Counted from the stretch's first letter, positions 15,841-25,309 are shown. The stretch: 64,000 nt of DNA from Solirubrobacter deserti (GCF_003344625.1 NZ_QPKJ02000001.1:1240001-1304000), one strand, 5' to 3'. Notes: a model not told the origin generated them from the letters alone. Numbers and translations: made by a program.

Positions 15841-17948
15841 CGCGTCACCCGCTTCATCGGACCGTGGCCGCCCGGGACGACGCGCAGCGTCGAGCCGGCC
15901 TTGCGCATCGCGGCCGCGTCGCCGAGGCTGGCCGGCTTGGCCGGCGTGAACAGCCACTCGTCGAAGAACGGGTCGAGCTCCTGGCCGGAGATCCGCTCGG
16001 CGAGCGCGATGAACTGCGGGATCGCCACGTTGCCGCCGCGGTTGCGGGCGATCCATTCGCGCAGCAGGCGGAAGAACGGACCGTCCCCGATCCGGGTCCG
16101 CAGCGCGTGCAGGGTCATCGCCCCGCGGTCGTAGACGGCGCCGTCGAACAGGTCGATCGGGCCCGGGTCGCCGATCTTGATCGACCAGAACGGGTCGTCG
16201 GCCGGCTGGGAGGCGTAGAAGTCGAAGAAGTCCTGGGCCGTCGAACGGCCCTGCTCCTCGCTCCACAGCCACTCGGTGTAGGTGGCGAAGCCCTCGTTGA
16301 GCCACAGGTGCCGCCACAGCGAGATCGCCAGCGAGTCACCGACCCACTGGTGCGCGAGCTCGTGGACGACCACGCTCTCCGCCGGCTCGGACCGCACGTT
16401 GAAGAACGCGCGCGAGTAGGTCGGCCGGGTCTGGTTCTCGAGCGCGAAGCCGATGCCCTCGACATCGTCGACGATCGAGCCCGCGGACGAGAACGGATAG
16501 CGGCCGAACAGCCCTTCCAGGAACGTGATGATCTGCGGCTGCTGGTCGAGCGCCGAGCGCGCGACCTCACCCTCGGTCGGCGGGGTCTGCGCGGCGCCGC
16601 CCACGATCCAGTCGTTCTCGTTCGGCGGCGCGTCGGCGGGCGGGCCGCTCACGGTCCAGCCGTCGAACACGTTGCCGTCGGCCTCGAACGAGGTCGTGCC
16701 CTGCCCGCCCGGGCCGACGATGTCGTCGAGCTCGACGCCCGCGATCTGGTAGAGGTCGTCGCTGGCGTGGGTGAGCGACAACTCGACCTGCTGCCCGGCG
16801 TAGGCGCCGAGGTCCACGCGCCACTGCTCGTAGCCGTCGCTGGAGCCGCTCGCGGCCCACCACTCGCCGGTCGTGCCCGTCGGGACGCACTGCCCGTTGA
16901 CGACGTCGATGTAGCTCGCGACCTGCGCGTAGATGCTGCCGAGGCCGTTGCACGCGCCGGCCGTCACCTGCGAGTTGTGACCGTTGAGGTCGCGCAGCGT
17001 CGTCCAGTCCTCGGTGCCGGCCGGGCGCGCCTCGACGAAGAAGAAGTCCCAGCTGGGCTCGGTCTCGCGCCGGACCCAGAACGAGAGCTCACCGCCGCCC
17101 GCGGGGACGTCGATGGTGCGAGTGAGGCGCTTCCAAGACGGCTCGGCGATCTGCGAGATCGCCATCTGACGCCCGGTGCGCGGCTCGGGCTCGGCGAGCA
17201 GGTCCGGGTCCATCGCGTCCCAGTACTTGATGCCGTTGGCCTTGTAGGCGTCGACCTTGAACTCGCCGATCGTCGCCGTCGTCAGGTACGACGCCATCGG
17301 CTCCTTCGCCTCCCACTTCCACGTCGTCCACGGCCCGAAGGTGCTCACGTCGCGCAACTCGCCGTTCGCGATCGCCTCCAGCCCGCGCGGGACCGTGATC
17401 GAGAACGAGTAGGACGCCTTGTCGAGCGGATGGTCGTTGACCGGGTACCAGTACGCGGCGGAGTCCGGCTGGCCGGCCACGTATGTGCCGTCGTCGGTGT
17501 GGATGAAGCCGGACAGGCCGAGGACACCCTCGTCGATCGTCTGCGGCACGCCGTCGTAGAGGAAGTACGCGTTGAAGCGCTCCCCGCGCCGGATCCCCTT
17601 CAGCGGCTTGACCGTCATCTCGCCGCCGCTGCGGCTCACCCGCGCGGGCCAGCCGTCCACGAGCGCGAGCCGCACGTTCATCCCGATCAGGTCGAGGTTG
17701 AAGCTCGAGAGGTCCTGCTTGGCGGTAATCTCCAGCTTGGCGACACCGCGCAGCACGTCGGTGTCCGGGTCGTAGCTGAGCGTGAGCCCGTAGTGGGACA
17801 CGTCGTAGCCGCCGTTGCCGTCCAGCGGGAAGTACGGATCCCCGATCCCGGGCGCTCCCGGTTTGAACGAGATGCCCTTCGCCTCGGCCACGGCCGGCAC
17901 CAGTGCCAGCGCGAGCGACGCCGCCATCACCCCTACGAGCCTGCGCAC
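15837..17948 (-). CDS. Secreted M1-family zinc metallopeptidase with an inserted MAM/InhA-like domain
   Basis: A protein of 703 residues with a Sec signal peptide (LALALVPAVAEA). The M1 N-terminal beta domain (YDVSHYGLTLSYDPDTDVLRG) is followed by the catalytic thermolysin-like domain with HELAHQW near residue 528, downstream glutamate in LNEGFATYTEW, and GFALENQTRP in place of the usual GxMEN. Residues about 265-450 are an extra jelly-roll-like segment (LSFWVRRETEPSWDFFFVE), similar in style to immune inhibitor A/MAM modules. Probably an extracellular aminopeptidase. It overlaps the MDR gene stop by 3 nt. Confidence 0.82.
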   Translation of the reverse strand: MRRLVGVMAASLALALVPAVAEAKGISFKPGAPGIGDPYFPLDGNGGYDVSHYGLTLSYDPDTDVLRGVAKLEITAKQDLSSFNLDLIGMNVRLALVDGWPARVSRSGGEMTVKPLKGIRRGERFNAYFLYDGVPQTIDEGVLGLSGFIHTDDGTYVAGQPDSAAYWYPVNDHPLDKASYSFSITVPRGLEAIANGELRDVSTFGPWTTWKWEAKEPMASYLTTATIGEFKVDAYKANGIKYWDAMDPDLLAEPEPRTGRQMAISQIAEPSWKRLTRTIDVPAGGGELSFWVRRETEPSWDFFFVEARPAGTEDWTTLRDLNGHNSQVTAGACNGLGSIYAQVASYIDVVNGQCVPTGTTGEWWAASGSSDGYEQWRVDLGAYAGQQVELSLTHASDDLYQIAGVELDDIVGPGGQGTTSFEADGNVFDGWTVSGPPADAPPNENDWIVGGAAQTPPTEGEVARSALDQQPQIITFLEGLFGRYPFSSAGSIVDDVEGIGFALENQTRPTYSRAFFNVRSEPAESVVVHELAHQWVGDSLAISLWRHLWLNEGFATYTEWLWSEEQGRSTAQDFFDFYASQPADDPFWSIKIGDPGPIDLFDGAVYDRGAMTLHALRTRIGDGPFFRLLREWIARNRGGNVAIPQFIALAERISGQELDPFFDEWLFTPAKPASLGDAAAMRKAGSTLRVVPGGHGPMKRVTR

Positions 17949-18008
17949 ATCAACCTCCCGGAACCTCTCGTTTCACGGAACGTTGCCGTGCGGTAGGAAC
18001 GCCGTCAA

Positions 18009-18560
18009 GTGCCTACCACCGCCCTGATCGTCGTGGACATGCTCAATGCGTACGACCACGAGGACGCCGACCAACTCGCCGAGTGCGTCGAGCGTCAGCT
18101 GCCGCAGATGGTTCAACTGCGCGACACCGCCGCCGAGCGCGACGACATCCTGCTCGTCTACGTCCAGGACAACTACGACGCCTGGGAGGTCGGCCGCGAG
18201 CAGCTGGTCGACCGGGCGCTGAAGGGCGAGCACCCCGAGCTCGTCGAGCCGATCGCGCCCAGCGACGGCGTCGCGTTCCTGCCCAAGGGCCGGCACTCGA
18301 TCTTCTACCAGACGGCCCTGGACCACGTGCTGAGCGTGGGCGACGTCAAGAAGGTGGTGCTCGTCGGCCAGGTCACGGAGCAGTGCGTGCTCTATTCCGC
18401 GCTCGACGCGTACCTGCGCGGGTATGAGGTGACTGTGCCGCGCGACGCCGTCGCGCACATCGACAAAGAGCTCGCGGACGCCGCGCTGAAGATGATGGAG
18501 CGCAACCTGCACGCCGACCTGTCGCCGGCGGCCGAGGTGTTTCAGCCCGTCACGTCGTAG
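18009..18560 (+). CDS. Isochorismatase-family cysteine hydrolase
   Basis: A protein of 183 residues with the Rossmann-like isochorismatase fold and the full catalytic triad: Asp10 (ALIVVDMLNAY), Lys93 (LPKGRHSIF) and Cys126 (GQVTEQCVLYS). Relatives hydrolyse nicotinamide, N-carbamoyl compounds, ureidoacrylate or isochorismate; the substrate cannot be told here. It starts at a GTG 60 nt from the divergent peptidase start. Its 3' end overlaps the small minus-strand gene at 18542-18739. Confidence 0.82.
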   Translation: MPTTALIVVDMLNAYDHEDADQLAECVERQLPQMVQLRDTAAERDDILLVYVQDNYDAWEVGREQLVDRALKGEHPELVEPIAPSDGVAFLPKGRHSIFYQTALDHVLSVGDVKKVVLVGQVTEQCVLYSALDAYLRGYEVTVPRDAVAHIDKELADAALKMMERNLHADLSPAAEVFQPVTS

Positions 18561-18739
18561 CCCGCGAGGTCCAGGCAGACCATGCAGTAGGGCCACGGCG
18601 GGTTCCACGGCCAGCCCGTCACGTCCTTGCCGCAGAGGGCGGTGTCCGGGTCGTCCTCGGGGACGATGTGGCAGATCTTCTCGCCGTCGTGGGTCGGGCC
18701 GTCGACCTTCGACTTCTCAGGTGCGATGGTCATGCTCAT
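18542..18739 (-). CDS. Small cysteine-containing protein, possible zinc-binding fold
   Basis: A protein of 65 residues with C-H and C-x2-C type spacing: EKICHIVPEDDPDTALCGK followed by PYCMVCLDLAG. The two cysteine pairs and a histidine suggest a zinc ribbon, as in several actinobacterial small regulators, but I do not recognise the family. It overlaps the isochorismatase gene tail to tail by 19 nt. Starts at 18739 or 18733 are both possible. Likely real because the cysteine pattern is coherent. Confidence 0.5.
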   Translation of the reverse strand: MSMTIAPEKSKVDGPTHDGEKICHIVPEDDPDTALCGKDVTGWPWNPPWPYCMVCLDLAGYDVTG

Positions 18740-18771
18740 TGTTGTAGCCCAATCGGGGTACGAGGGCGAGC

Positions 18772-19446
18772 GTGCTCACGATCGTGATTCTCGGATTGGC
18801 CCTGTTCGGCGCGCCTGGCTGGCTGACGCATACCACCGCGGAGGAGCTGAGCTTCTCGTATCAGGCGATCGGCGAGGAGGACGAGTTCGACCAGGTCCTC
18901 ACGATCAAGAACGACGGCTTGGGGGCGGTCGCCCCGAAGCTGAAGATCACACCGCTGGACTCGACGAGCCAGCCGATCTCGGGCCTGAAGGTGACGAGCG
19001 CGTTCGGCAGCACGAACGGCACGATGATCATCCCGTCGTTCTTCGAGGACTTCGACATCCTCAAGTTCGAGGGCGCCCGTGCGGACGAGGTCTACGACGT
19101 CCGGGTCGAGGTGGTCGAGCTCAAGCAGGTGGACTACCCGGACATGCCCGAGGGCGGCGTCGTGATCGAGCAGTACCTCAACGAGGGCAAGCCGTCGAAG
19201 GAGTTCGACGACCCGTTCGACGCGCTCGAGCTGCACAACCCCAACGACGACGACTTGACGATCAAGATCGCGCTGATCGCGTGGCAGGAGAAGGAGGGCG
19301 ACGCGCCGCAGCAGTTCGACTGGGTGATCACGTCCGGACCGGCGGTCACCGTGCCGGCGAACTCGCGCAAGACACTCCGGCTCGGCCAGGACACGGCGGG
19401 CATCCGCTACGTGACGGCCTGGCCGTTCCAGTCGACTACATCCTGA
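18772..19446 (+). CDS. Hypothetical exported or membrane-anchored protein
   Basis: A protein of 224 residues, GTG start. One hydrophobic N-terminal segment ([19 protein letters not shown]) acts as a signal peptide or anchor. The rest is an acidic beta-rich domain with two Ig-like halves ([18 protein letters not shown], and [19 protein letters not shown]). I do not recognise a family. The two halves hint at an internal repeat of a CARDB-like fold. It is convergent with the carboxylase gene and overlaps its end by 11 nt. Confidence 0.6.
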   Translation: MLTIVILGLALFGAPGWLTHTTAEELSFSYQAIGEEDEFDQVLTIKNDGLGAVAPKLKITPLDSTSQPISGLKVTSAFGSTNGTMIIPSFFEDFDILKFEGARADEVYDVRVEVVELKQVDYPDMPEGGVVIEQYLNEGKPSKEFDDPFDALELHNPNDDDLTIKIALIAWQEKEGDAPQQFDWVITSGPAVTVPANSRKTLRLGQDTAGIRYVTAWPFQSTTS

Positions 19447-20938
19447 ACACGCCGTAGCCCACGTCGCGCAGCGGCGCGCCGGAGCACGCCCCGAGCGCGA
19501 GCCCGAGCACGTCGCGCGTGTCGCGCGGGTCGATCACGCCGTCGTCCCACAGCCGTGCGGTCGCGTAGTACGGGTGGCCCTGCTCCTCGTACTGCTCGCG
19601 CAGCGACGCGCCGACCTCCGGCTGGCCGACGGTCTCCATCACGGTCGCGGCCTGCTGGCCGCCCATCACCGAGATGCGCGCGTTCGGCCACATGAACAGG
19701 AAGCGCGGCGAGTACGCGCGCCCGCACATGCCGTAGTTGCCGGCGCCGAACGACCCGCCGACGATCACGGTGAGCTTGGGCACGCGCGCGCAGCTGACCG
19801 CCGTGACCATCTTCGCCCCGTGCTTGGCGATGCCGCCCGCCTCGTAGTCCTTGCCGACCATGAACCCGCTGATGTTCTGCAGGAACACGAGCGGGATGCG
19901 GCGGCGATCGCAGAGCTCGATGAAGTGGGCGCCCTTGAGCGCGGACTCGCTGAACAGGATCCCGTTGTTGGCCAGGATGCCGACCGGGTGGCCGTGGATA
20001 TGAGCGAAGCCGGTGACGAGCGTCGGCCCGTACAGCGCCTTGAACTCGTGGAAGTGCGAGCCGTCTACCAGCCGCGCGATCAGCTCGTGCGGGTCGTAGG
20101 GCTTGCGGACGTCGGCGGGCACGACGTCGAAGATCGAGTCCGCGTCGTGGTGTGGCGGCTCGACCGCGATCCGCTCCCAGGCGCGGGTCGGCTTCGGGAG
20201 CGTGGCGACGATGTCGCGGACGATCGCCAGCGCGTGCGCGTCGTCGTCGGCGAGGTGGTCGGTGACGCCGGACGTGCGCGAGTGCAGGTCGCCGCCGCCC
20301 AGCTCCTCCGCGGTGACCTCCTCGCCCGTCGCGGCCTTCACCAGCGGCGGGCCGCCGAGGAAGATCGTGCCCTGCTCGCGGACGATCACGCACTCGTCGC
20401 TCATCGCGGGCACGTACGCGCCGCCCGCCGTGCACGAGCCGAGCACCGCGGCGATCTGCGGGATGCCCTTCTCGGACATCGTCGCCTGGTTGAAGAAGAT
20501 CCGGCCGAAGTGTTCGCGGTCGGGGAAGACCTCGTCCTGCAGCGGCAGGAACGCCCCGCCCGAGTCGACCAGGTAGATGCACGGCAAGAGGTTGTGCAGC
20601 GCCACTTCCTGCGCGCGCAGGTGCTTCTTGACCGTCATCGGGTAGTAGGTGCCGCCCTTGACCGTCGCGTCGTTGGCGACGATCACGCACTCGCGGCCCT
20701 GCACCCGCCCGACCCCGGTGACGAGCCCCGCGCCGGGCGCGTCCCCGTCGTACATGCCGTGCGCGGCGAGCGGGCTCAACTCCAGGAACGGTGCGCCGTG
20801 GTCGAGCAGCCGGTCCACGCGCTCGCGCGGGAGCAGCTTGCCCCGGCTGGTGTGCCGTGCGCGGGCCTTCTCCCCGCCGCCCAGCCGCACGCGCTCGAGC
20901 TGCGCGTTCAGGTCGGCGACCAGCTCCGCGTGCGTCAT
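19436..20938 (-). CDS. 3-methylcrotonyl-CoA carboxylase beta (carboxyltransferase) subunit
   Basis: A carboxyltransferase of 500 residues. The crotonase-fold halves are visible: [54 protein letters not shown] and [20 protein letters not shown]. The H-x-x-SGVTDH motif and overall length fit the MCC beta branch rather than propionyl-CoA carboxylase. It transfers CO2 from biotin to 3-methylcrotonyl-CoA in leucine breakdown. The start overlaps the alpha-subunit stop by 4 nt (ATGA), so expression is coupled. With the acyl-CoA dehydrogenase upstream this is a liu-type leucine/isovalerate module. Confidence 0.85.
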   Translation of the reverse strand: MTHAELVADLNAQLERVRLGGGEKARARHTSRGKLLPRERVDRLLDHGAPFLELSPLAAHGMYDGDAPGAGLVTGVGRVQGRECVIVANDATVKGGTYYPMTVKKHLRAQEVALHNLLPCIYLVDSGGAFLPLQDEVFPDREHFGRIFFNQATMSEKGIPQIAAVLGSCTAGGAYVPAMSDECVIVREQGTIFLGGPPLVKAATGEEVTAEELGGGDLHSRTSGVTDHLADDDAHALAIVRDIVATLPKPTRAWERIAVEPPHHDADSIFDVVPADVRKPYDPHELIARLVDGSHFHEFKALYGPTLVTGFAHIHGHPVGILANNGILFSESALKGAHFIELCDRRRIPLVFLQNISGFMVGKDYEAGGIAKHGAKMVTAVSCARVPKLTVIVGGSFGAGNYGMCGRAYSPRFLFMWPNARISVMGGQQAATVMETVGQPEVGASLREQYEEQGHPYYATARLWDDGVIDPRDTRDVLGLALGACSGAPLRDVGYGVFRM

Positions 20939-22698
20939 GCGACCACCGCCACGATCTCGTCCCGCCCCACCTTGTCCCCCACCTTCACCTTCAGCTCGGT
21001 CACCGTGCCGTCAGATGGAGCGGTGAGCGAGAGCTCCATCTTCATCGACTCCAGCACCACCACGGGCTCGCCGGCCTTGACCTCGTCGCCCACCGCCCGC
21101 GGCGTGAGCAGCACCGACCCGGGCATCGGCGCCCGCAGCTCCCCGTCGCCCGCGACGTGGTGCAAGTCCTCCGCGCTCGGCTCGCTGACCCGCCACGTCC
21201 ACCCATCGACCGCCACCCACGGACCCGAACACAACCTTAAGGGGTCTGACCCCTTTAGGTTGTGTTCGATAGAGATCGGGGCGCCGCCGTTGACCGAGAG
21301 CGTCCAGTAGGACGGGGCGCGCGCGCCGCCGAGGCGCCAGCCGTCCACGCGCTGCCACGGGTCGTCGCCGGCGCGGCGCAGTTGTGCGGAAGCCCAGGCT
21401 GCGGCGGCCTCCTCGTCGGTGAGCGGCGGCTCCGGCGGGTCAAGGCGGCCGATCAGGCCCGTGTCCATCTCCCCCGCGCGCACGTCGTCGCGCGCAAGCA
21501 GCGAGCGCAGAAAGCCGACGTTGGTCTCCAGGCCGAGGATCGCGGTGTTGGAGAGCGCACGGTCCAGGCGCGCGAGGGCGGTGCGGCGATCCGGGCCGTG
21601 CGCGATGACCTTGGCGATCATCGAGTCGTAGTCCGTGCCGACCACGCTCCCGGTCTCGACCGCCGCGTCCACGCGCACGCCGGACGGGTACCGGGCGAGC
21701 AGCACGGGACCGGCGGACGGGAAGAAGCGCAGGTCCTCGGCGTTCACGCGGGCCTCGATGGCGTGGCCGGTCATTTCCACCTGGACGTCCAGCGGCTCAC
21801 CCGCCGCCACGCGCAGCTGCAGCTCGACCAGGTCCAGGCCCGTCACCAGCTCCGTAACCGGGTGCTCGACCTGCAGGCGCGCGTTCATCTCCAGGAAGAA
21901 GTGCTGCGACGGATCGTCTGCGTCGGCGATGAACTCGACCGTCCCCGCGCCGACGTAGCCCGCGGCCTGCGCCAGCGCCACCGCCTCGCGGCCGAAGACC
22001 TCCCTCAGCGCCGCGTCCACGACCGGCGACGGCGACTCCTCGATCACCTTCTGGTGGCGCCGCTGGAGCGTGCACTCGCGCTCGCCGAGCGAGATCACGG
22101 TGCCGTGCGTGTCGCCGATCACCTGCACCTCGATGTGCCGGGCGCGCGGGAGGAAGCGCTCGAGGAAGACGCGGTCGTCCCCGAAGCCCGCGGCGGCCTC
22201 GCGGCTCGCCGCCGCCATCGCGTCCGCCAGGTCCTCCGGACGCTCGACGACCCGCATGCCGCGCCCGCCGCCGCCCGCCGCGGCCTTGACCAGCACCGGG
22301 TACTCCGCCGTCTCCGGGGTGTACGTGGGGACGACCGGCACGCCCGCAACCTCCGCGGCCGCCTTCGCGCGCACCTTGTCCCCCATGAGCTCGATCGCGT
22401 CCGCCGACGGCCCGATGAACACGACGCCCATCTCCTCGCACGCACGCGCGAACGCCGGGTTCTCGCTCAGGAACCCGTAGCCGGGATGGACCGCGTCGCA
22501 GCGCGCGGCGACGACCATGATCTCGTCGATGCTCAAGTAGGACGAGACGAGCTCGGCGGCGTCGGCCTCACGCACGTGCGGCGCGTCGCGATCTGCCTCG
22601 GTGTAGATCGCCATGGACCGGATGCCGAGCCCGTGCAGCGTCCGCAGGACCCGGCGCGCGATCTCGCCGCGGTTGGCGACGAGCACGGAGTCGAACAC
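20935..22698 (-). CDS. 3-methylcrotonyl-CoA carboxylase alpha subunit (biotin carboxylase plus BCCP), with an inserted palindrome
   Basis: 587 residues from a GTG at 22698, 2 nt after the acyl-CoA dehydrogenase stop. The biotin carboxylase domain covers about 1-445 ([40 protein letters not shown]). A linker domain follows, and the C-terminal biotinyl domain has [10 protein letters not shown], whose lysine carries biotin (ESMKM in place of the common EAMKM). Between linker and biotinyl domain the protein contains [13 protein letters not shown], encoded by a 41-bp palindrome (21227-21267) that is not part of the family. The enzyme carboxylates biotin with ATP and bicarbonate. Confidence 0.87.
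   Translation of the reverse strand: MFDSVLVANRGEIARRVLRTLHGLGIRSMAIYTEADRDAPHVREADAAELVSSYLSIDEIMVVAARCDAVHPGYGFLSENPAFARACEEMGVVFIGPSADAIELMGDKVRAKAAAEVAGVPVVPTYTPETAEYPVLVKAAAGGGGRGMRVVERPEDLADAMAAASREAAAGFGDDRVFLERFLPRARHIEVQVIGDTHGTVISLGERECTLQRRHQKVIEESPSPVVDAALREVFGREAVALAQAAGYVGAGTVEFIADADDPSQHFFLEMNARLQVEHPVTELVTGLDLVELQLRVAAGEPLDVQVEMTGHAIEARVNAEDLRFFPSAGPVLLARYPSGVRVDAAVETGSVVGTDYDSMIAKVIAHGPDRRTALARLDRALSNTAILGLETNVGFLRSLLARDDVRAGEMDTGLIGRLDPPEPPLTDEEAAAAWASAQLRRAGDDPWQRVDGWRLGGARAPSYWTLSVNGGAPISIEHNLKGSDPLRLCSGPWVAVDGWTWRVSEPSAEDLHHVAGDGELRAPMPGSVLLTPRAVGDEVKAGEPVVVLESMKMELSLTAPSDGTVTELKVKVGDKVGRDEIVAVVA
21227..21267. repeat. GGGGTC/GACCCC palindromic element inside the carboxylase alpha coding sequence
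   Basis: The arms 21227-21246 and 21248-21267 pair over 20 bp with one mismatch around a central T. The gene reads it in the phase [10 protein letters not shown], the same N-L-K phase as the element in the MDR gene at 15046-15076. Confidence 0.85.
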
Positions 22699-22700
22699 GG

Positions 22701-23834
22701 CTAGGCCCCGAGCGCCCGCGCGATCACCATCTGCTGCACCTCGTCGGTGCCCTCGCCGATGGTGAGGATCTTCGCGTCCCGGTACATGCGGCAGACCGGG
22801 TACTCCTCGATGTAGCCGTAGCCACCGTGGATCTGCACGGCCTCCTCGGCGCAGCGTACCGCCAGCCGGCCCGTCTTGAGCTTCGCCTGCGCGGCCGTGA
22901 GCGTGAAGTTGCGGCCCTGGTCCTTGAGCCGCGCGGCCTTGTAGACGAGCAGCCGCGCCGCCTCGATCTCGGTCGCCATGTCGGCGAGCTTGGCCTGGAT
23001 GGCCTGGAACTTGGAGATCGGCTTGCCGAACGCGCGCCGCTCCTTCGCGTAGGCCAGCGCCTGGTCGAGCGCGCCCTGCGCGAGGCCGACGCCCATCGCC
23101 GCCACGCCGATGCGCCCGATGTCCAGCACGTGCAGGAACTGCTTGAAGCCGGCGCCGCGCGGGCCGAGCAGGTTCTCCTCCGGCACCACGCAGTCCTCGA
23201 ACGTCAGCGGCCGCGTGTCCGACGCGTTCCAGCCCATCTTGCGGTACGGCTCGCCCTGGAAGTAGCCCGGCGTGCCGTTCGGGACGATCAGGTTGGAGAT
23301 CTCGTCCTCGCCGGTGCGCGCCGTGATGCACACCACGCCGGAGATGTCCGTGCCCGCGTTGGTGATGAACTGCTTGGCGCCGTTGATCGTCCAGCCGTCC
23401 TCGTTCAGCGAGGCGCGCGTGCGCACGTTGCCCGCGTCCGACCCCGCTTCGGGCTCGGTCAGCCCGAACGCGCCCAGGACCTCGCCGCTCGTCAGCTTCG
23501 GCAGCCACTCGGCCTTCTGCTCCTCGGAGCCGAACAGGTAGATCGGCTGCGTCCCGAGTGACGTGTGGGCGCAGAGCGTGATCGCCACCGACGAGTCCAC
23601 ACGCGTGAGCTCCTCGACCGCGATCGCGTAGGCCAGCGAGTCCGCCCCCGCCCCGCCGTACTCCTCCGGGAACGGGATGCCCATCAGCCCGAGCTCCCCG
23701 AGCTGCTTGACGATCGCGTACGGGAACGCCTTCGTGCGGTCGAGCTCCTCCGCCACCGGAGCGACCTCCTGCTCGGCGAAGTCGCGCACCGTGCGCCGGA
23801 TCAGCTCGTGGTCGTCGGGGAGATCGAAGTTCAT
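22701..23834 (-). CDS. Acyl-CoA dehydrogenase (isovaleryl-CoA-type by context)
   Basis: A flavoenzyme of 377 residues: MNFDLPDDHELIRRTVRDFA at the N-terminus, GAFGLTEPEAGSDAGNVRT for substrate and FAD binding, FGKPISKFQAIQAKLADMA, and the C-terminal IHGGYGYIEEYPVCRMYRD with ILTIGEGTDEVQ. It introduces the alpha-beta double bond into a short or branched acyl-CoA. The downstream methylcrotonyl-CoA carboxylase genes argue for isovaleryl-CoA. The ATG at 23834 is 6 nt behind TATAAG, so the transcript is probably leaderless. It is divergent from the TetR gene across the operator at 23842-23863. Confidence 0.85.
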   Translation of the reverse strand: MNFDLPDDHELIRRTVRDFAEQEVAPVAEELDRTKAFPYAIVKQLGELGLMGIPFPEEYGGAGADSLAYAIAVEELTRVDSSVAITLCAHTSLGTQPIYLFGSEEQKAEWLPKLTSGEVLGAFGLTEPEAGSDAGNVRTRASLNEDGWTINGAKQFITNAGTDISGVVCITARTGEDEISNLIVPNGTPGYFQGEPYRKMGWNASDTRPLTFEDCVVPEENLLGPRGAGFKQFLHVLDIGRIGVAAMGVGLAQGALDQALAYAKERRAFGKPISKFQAIQAKLADMATEIEAARLLVYKAARLKDQGRNFTLTAAQAKLKTGRLAVRCAEEAVQIHGGYGYIEEYPVCRMYRDAKILTIGEGTDEVQQMVIARALGA

Positions 23835-23841
23835 GTACAAC

Positions 23842-23863
23842 TTATACCGAACGCTCGTTATAA
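23842..23863. promoter_or_regulatory. TetR-type operator between the dehydrogenase and the regulator
   Basis: TTATACCGAAC (23842-23852) and GCTCGTTATAA (23853-23863) form a 22-bp inverted repeat with two mismatches per arm. It covers the minus-strand -10 element TATAAG. Its location between a TetR gene and its presumed target makes it the likely operator. Confidence 0.65.
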
Positions 23864-23903
23864 AAACGGGCGTCCGGGGGCGGAGCCCCTGGTTCGTTAC
23901 AGA

Positions 23904-24455
23904 ATGGCCGCCCGAAGAGAGAAATACGACCGCCGCCAGCGCGAGGTCGTCAGCATCGCCGCCGCGCTGTTCGCGCGCCGCGGCTTCCAGGCGACGTCGA
24001 TGGACGAGCTCAGCGAGGCGACCGGGCTCCGGAGCGGCGGGCTGTACCACTACATCGGCTCCAAGCGGGCGCTGCTGCTGCAGATCTTCAGCGAGCTCAT
24101 GGACCCGCTGCTCGAGCAGGCGGCGGCCATCGACAGCGGCACGCCCGAGCAGCAGCTGCGCGAGCTGGTGCGCGTCTGGGTGCGGCACATCGAGGCCCAC
24201 CTCGACCACATGGCGGTGTTCGCCCAGGAGCGCCACGCGATCGAGCGCGAGCCCGAGTGGGAGGCCGTGCGCGCGAGCCGCGACGCCTTCGAGGCGATCC
24301 TCGCGAGCAAGCTGCGCGCGAACGGCATCACCGACCGCCTGCAGCACTTCGCGCTGCTCGGCATGGTCAACCACACGGCCACGTGGGTGAATCCGAACGG
24401 CCGCCTGAGCGCCGACCAGATCGCCGACGGCTACTGCGACATGATCCTGAAGTGA
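23904..24455 (+). CDS. TetR family transcriptional regulator
   Basis: A regulator of 183 residues. The N-terminal TetR helix-turn-helix (VSIAAALFARRGFQATSM, then LRSGGLYHYIGSKRALL) is followed by a helical ligand domain of the TetR_C type that often binds acyl-CoA (VRVWVRHIEAHLDHMAVFAQ). It faces the acyl-CoA dehydrogenase/carboxylase operon and probably represses it, releasing on an acyl-CoA. The ATG at 23904 fits the family start. Confidence 0.85.
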   Translation: MAARREKYDRRQREVVSIAAALFARRGFQATSMDELSEATGLRSGGLYHYIGSKRALLLQIFSELMDPLLEQAAAIDSGTPEQQLRELVRVWVRHIEAHLDHMAVFAQERHAIEREPEWEAVRASRDAFEAILASKLRANGITDRLQHFALLGMVNHTATWVNPNGRLSADQIADGYCDMILK

Positions 24456-24518
24456 TCAGCGCCGCTGTTTTCGGTTCGCGGGCGCGCACGTCGACGACGT
24501 CCCTGACGTCGCTCGACC

Positions 24519-25307
24519 TCAGTCGCTGATGTCCCAGTAGTCGCTGTCGAGGGGCTCGGCGAGCACCTCCACGACGCCCTTCCACTGCTTGTGGCTGAGC
24601 GTCACCTGGGTCGGCGCCTCGTGCTCGAACCCGAACCCGATCTGCACCTCGGGACGACGCAGCCGGCTGCGGGGCGCGAGCTTGGCGATCTGCGCCCTCC
24701 AGCCGTCGTCGTCCTCCCACGTGACCGGCTCGTCGAGCGCCGCGAGCGTCGCGAGGTCCCACTCCGGGGCCCAGACCGAGATCGTGTCGTCGTCGGTCTC
24801 GATCGAGAGCAGCAGGTCGCTCGTGTGGTTGGTGATGACGAAGTCGCCGCCGTCACCGGTCCAGCGGACCTCCGGCAACTCCTCGTCGTTCTCGTCGTCC
24901 TCATCGTCCTCGCCGGGCAACGGCTCCTCGGGCGGCTGCGCGGCGGCCACCTCCGCCCAGAACTCCCCGCGGGCGGGCTGCAGCAGCGCGTGGACGGCCT
25001 CGATCCAGTGCTCGCGGTCCAGCAGCACGGACGGCGCGTCGTCGAGGCTGCCGTCGTCGCCTTCGGGGCGGATCGAGATGCGGACCGCGGCGTTGCCGAG
25101 CCCGAACGCCGCCCGGGCGCGGTTGCCGTGCTCGTCTTCCCATTCGAGGGGCTCGTGCAGCCCCAGCTCCGGCCCCTCCCATCCCCAGTCGGCCCAGATC
25201 GAGTACCAGCCGCCGTCGGGCTTGGGCTCGATGCCGATCAGCAGGCGCCCGCCGCTGTTGGAGATCGTGAAGTCGCCGTCGGGATGGCTCCACCGGATGG
25301 TGTCCAT
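24519..25307 (-). CDS. Unknown protein built from two copies of one domain
   Basis: A protein of 262 residues with no recognised family. It consists of two similar halves of about 110 residues. Half one contains IRWSHPDGDFTISNSGGRLL, EPLEWEDEHG and LLDREHWIEAVHALLQP. Half two contains VRWTGDGGDFVITNHTSDLL, EPVTWEDDDG and LSHKQWKGVVEVLAEPL. A strongly acidic linker (GEDDEDDENDEELPE) joins them. It is soluble with no signal peptide and rich in Trp, Asp and Glu. Function unknown. Confidence 0.7.
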   Translation of the reverse strand: MDTIRWSHPDGDFTISNSGGRLLIGIEPKPDGGWYSIWADWGWEGPELGLHEPLEWEDEHGNRARAAFGLGNAAVRISIRPEGDDGSLDDAPSVLLDREHWIEAVHALLQPARGEFWAEVAAAQPPEEPLPGEDDEDDENDEELPEVRWTGDGGDFVITNHTSDLLLSIETDDDTISVWAPEWDLATLAALDEPVTWEDDDGWRAQIAKLAPRSRLRRPEVQIGFGFEHEAPTQVTLSHKQWKGVVEVLAEPLDSDYWDISD

Positions 25308-25309
25308 GC

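Noticed and set aside
21227..21267. Reading the palindromes as transcription terminators
   Set aside because: Two of them lie inside open reading frames in the middle of genes, without U tracts, and they share one sequence family. A dispersed repeat explains them better, although those at gene ends could also act as terminators.
20935..23508. A single 857-residue frame covering carboxylase alpha and part of the dehydrogenase region
   Set aside because: The first 270 codons are antisense-like, Arg-rich sequence out of frame with the dehydrogenase. The biotin carboxylase domain starts at the GTG at 22698.
22701..24374. An N-terminal extension of the acyl-CoA dehydrogenase across the TetR gene
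   Set aside because: It runs opposite to the TetR gene and through its operator, and the family N-terminus begins at the ATG at 23834.
24456..24518. GACGTC-rich short repeats after the TetR gene as an operator
   Set aside because: The repeats are overlapping GC-rich hexamers with no clear symmetry centre and no promoter nearby.
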